From: JACQSU01 sp964359785
GTDB lineage: Archaea; Nanobdellota; Nanobdellia; Woesearchaeales; JAGWAF01
Length of the DNA: 5,451 nucleotides
Direction: 5' to 3'
Assembly (NCBI GenBank): GCA_964359785.1
Contig: CAYHWL010000099.1
Location: forward strand, 1 to 5,451
How positions within the stretch are numbered: the first letter of the stretch is position 1; every line of letters starts with the position of its first letter. A program made the position numbers and the translations under genes. A model generated the notes under the pieces. The model did no database searches and was not told the DNA's origin. It saw only the letters and a list, made by a program, of their open reading frames with translations. Shown here in pieces: positions 4,959 to 5,451 of this stretch.

Positions 4959-4964
4959 CGTTTC

Positions 4965-5270
4965 TCAGTTTTTACTTTTAAATATTTCTTCTTTCTTTAA
5001 TAGTTGATGTCCTTCAAATACCGTAAGAATATCAACCGAATTTTTCTTGACCAAGTAAACAATACGATAATTTTTATGTATCAATTCACGGATATTCTCG
5101 AACGATAATTCAGGAACAATTCTACCTTTATCTGGATAATCAATTAATGTTTCAGCAACCGATATTAACTTGTCAACAAACTCAATTGCGACAATGGGAT
5201 TATCTCTTGAGATGTATTCTTCAATTTCTTGCAATCGAAGTAATGCCTCTTTTGTCCAAAATATTTTCAT
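4965..5270 (-). CDS. ParE-type toxin, RelE/ParE superfamily
   Basis: This 101-aa protein has the whole ParE-family pattern: W5-T-K-E-A-L near the N-terminus, the helical hairpin LRLQEIEEYISRDNPIVAIE (11-30), YPDKGRIVPE (45-54), RELIHKNYRIVYLV (61-74) and the final strand VDILTVFEGHQLL (79-91). ParE toxins proper inhibit DNA gyrase, while RelE-like relatives cleave mRNA; the GR-x-VPE and REL...YRIVY motifs favour the ParE side. The ATG at 5270 overlaps the antitoxin stop by 4 nt (ATGA), indicating translational coupling. The gene ends TGA at 4967-4965; the GTTATATG end of the attC-like element lies 6 bp further on. The protein appears intact. Confidence 0.92.
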   Translation of the reverse strand: MKIFWTKEALLRLQEIEEYISRDNPIVAIEFVDKLISVAETLIDYPDKGRIVPELSFENIRELIHKNYRIVYLVKKNSVDILTVFEGHQLLKKEEIFKSKN

Positions 5271-5451
5271 CTTTCTTTTCCAGTTCGAGTTTTTTGCAAT
5301 TCAATTCTAAGTTGCGAAGTAGATAACACTTCACCTTTTTCTGAATCAGATAATCCACGTGAAATTGAGTCGATGAAGAGCTTTGTTTGTCTCAACTCAT
5401 CAAATTCCGATGGAGAGATTAATACTCCAGCAGGTTTACCATTTTGGGTGA
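5267..5451 (-). CDS. Phd/YefM-family antitoxin (C-terminal 60 residues)
   Basis: Reading the - strand from the right edge gives TQNGKPAGVLISPSEFDELR followed by 40 more residues (QTKLFIDSISRGL ... ELQKTRTGKER) and TGA at 5269-5267. The N-terminal part, with the start codon and promoter, lies beyond the window. The strand TQNGKPAGVLIS-x-x-EFD is the end of the Phd/YefM DNA-binding fold, and the rest is the flexible, toxin-binding tail; LSDSEKGEVLSTSQLRIELQ is typical of antitoxins paired with ParE-type toxins. The protein should neutralise the ParE toxin encoded immediately downstream, with which it shares a 4-nt stop/start overlap, and repress the operon. Confidence 0.88.
   Translation of the reverse strand, partial: TQNGKPAGVLISPSEFDELRQTKLFIDSISRGLSDSEKGEVLSTSQLRIELQKTRTGKER

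Larger units (their letters stand above)
3337..5451 (-). other. Integron-like cassette array of toxin-antitoxin modules, no integrase in view
   Basis: All five or six genes here lie on the - strand. Reading that strand, two gene pairs each end 6-12 bp before an attC-like palindrome (4672-4958 and 3787-3976), and the next pair begins shortly after it. This is the layout of integron gene cassettes: same orientation, attC at the 3' end, little spacer. Toxin-antitoxin modules are common in large chromosomal arrays. No integrase gene or attI site is inside the window, so it may be an integrase-less cluster (CALIN) or the distal part of an array continuing to the right. The region looks clearly more AT-rich than the pnt operon. 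The left limit near 3337 is where the HEPN gene loses family resemblance. Array identity is inference from the palindromes and layout. Confidence 0.65.

Noticed and set aside
3787..4959. The two long palindromes read as a CRISPR array
   Set aside because: Only two units about 880 bp apart, with genes between them and diverged sequence; no short identical direct repeats or uniform spacers.
3974..4971. The whole higBA unit as a composite transposon bounded by the two palindromes
   Set aside because: No transposase, no target duplication around the pair, and the palindromes are each internally symmetrical sites in the same orientation, as expected for cassette borders rather than insertion sequences.

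Overview
The window joins a chromosomal energy-metabolism locus to a piece of accessory DNA. The left part (about 1-3300) holds a complete three-gene proton-translocating NAD(P) transhydrogenase operon (pntAA, pntAB, pntB) on the + strand. The first 18 codons of a divergent gene at the left edge resemble the FAD/NAD-binding small subunit of the NfnA / sulfide dehydrogenase / dihydroorotate dehydrogenase-electron-transfer family. The protein sequences, the modest GC content, and the palindromic intergenic repeats suggest a member of the Bacteroidota/Chlorobiota/Ignavibacteriota group. This placement is inference from the window alone.

The right part (about 3337-5451) is visibly more AT-rich and all its genes are on the - strand. 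Read along that strand it holds three small gene pairs: a Phd/YefM-type antitoxin (partial) with a ParE-type toxin, a HigB/HigA toxin-antitoxin pair, and a minimal nucleotidyltransferase (MNT) with a truncated HEPN-type partner. The first two pairs are each followed, 6-12 bp past the last stop codon, by a long imperfect palindrome. These palindromes start with GTATAAC-like and end with GTTATAC-like boxes, are about 190 bp long, and have little sequence in common apart from the ends and a few short boxes. Their arms pair in the same register with compensating changes, and both carry a G and a T on the same arm in the positions where integron attC sites have extrahelical bases. The top-strand text TCAAGC.GAC also resembles the L'' box of Vibrio-type attC sites. 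The most economical reading is a cassette array without its integrase in view (a CALIN-type array): each cassette is a toxin-antitoxin module with its own promoter, all pointing the same way, with an attC-like site at each 3' end.

Two scars show the array is old or decaying. The attC-like site behind parE has been split by a 97-bp element with 10-bp perfect terminal inverted repeats and a GTT target duplication, exactly at the core triplet. The last cassette, next to the pnt operon, has lost the C-terminal part of its HEPN gene and any attC site, so the array ends abruptly within a few tens of bases of the pntB terminator.

Functionally, the Pnt complex uses the proton gradient to drive hydride transfer from NADH to NADP+. 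If the divergent gene is truly NfnA-like, the locus would place two NADPH-forming routes back to back. The toxin-antitoxin cassettes probably act independently of this and mainly stabilise the array.
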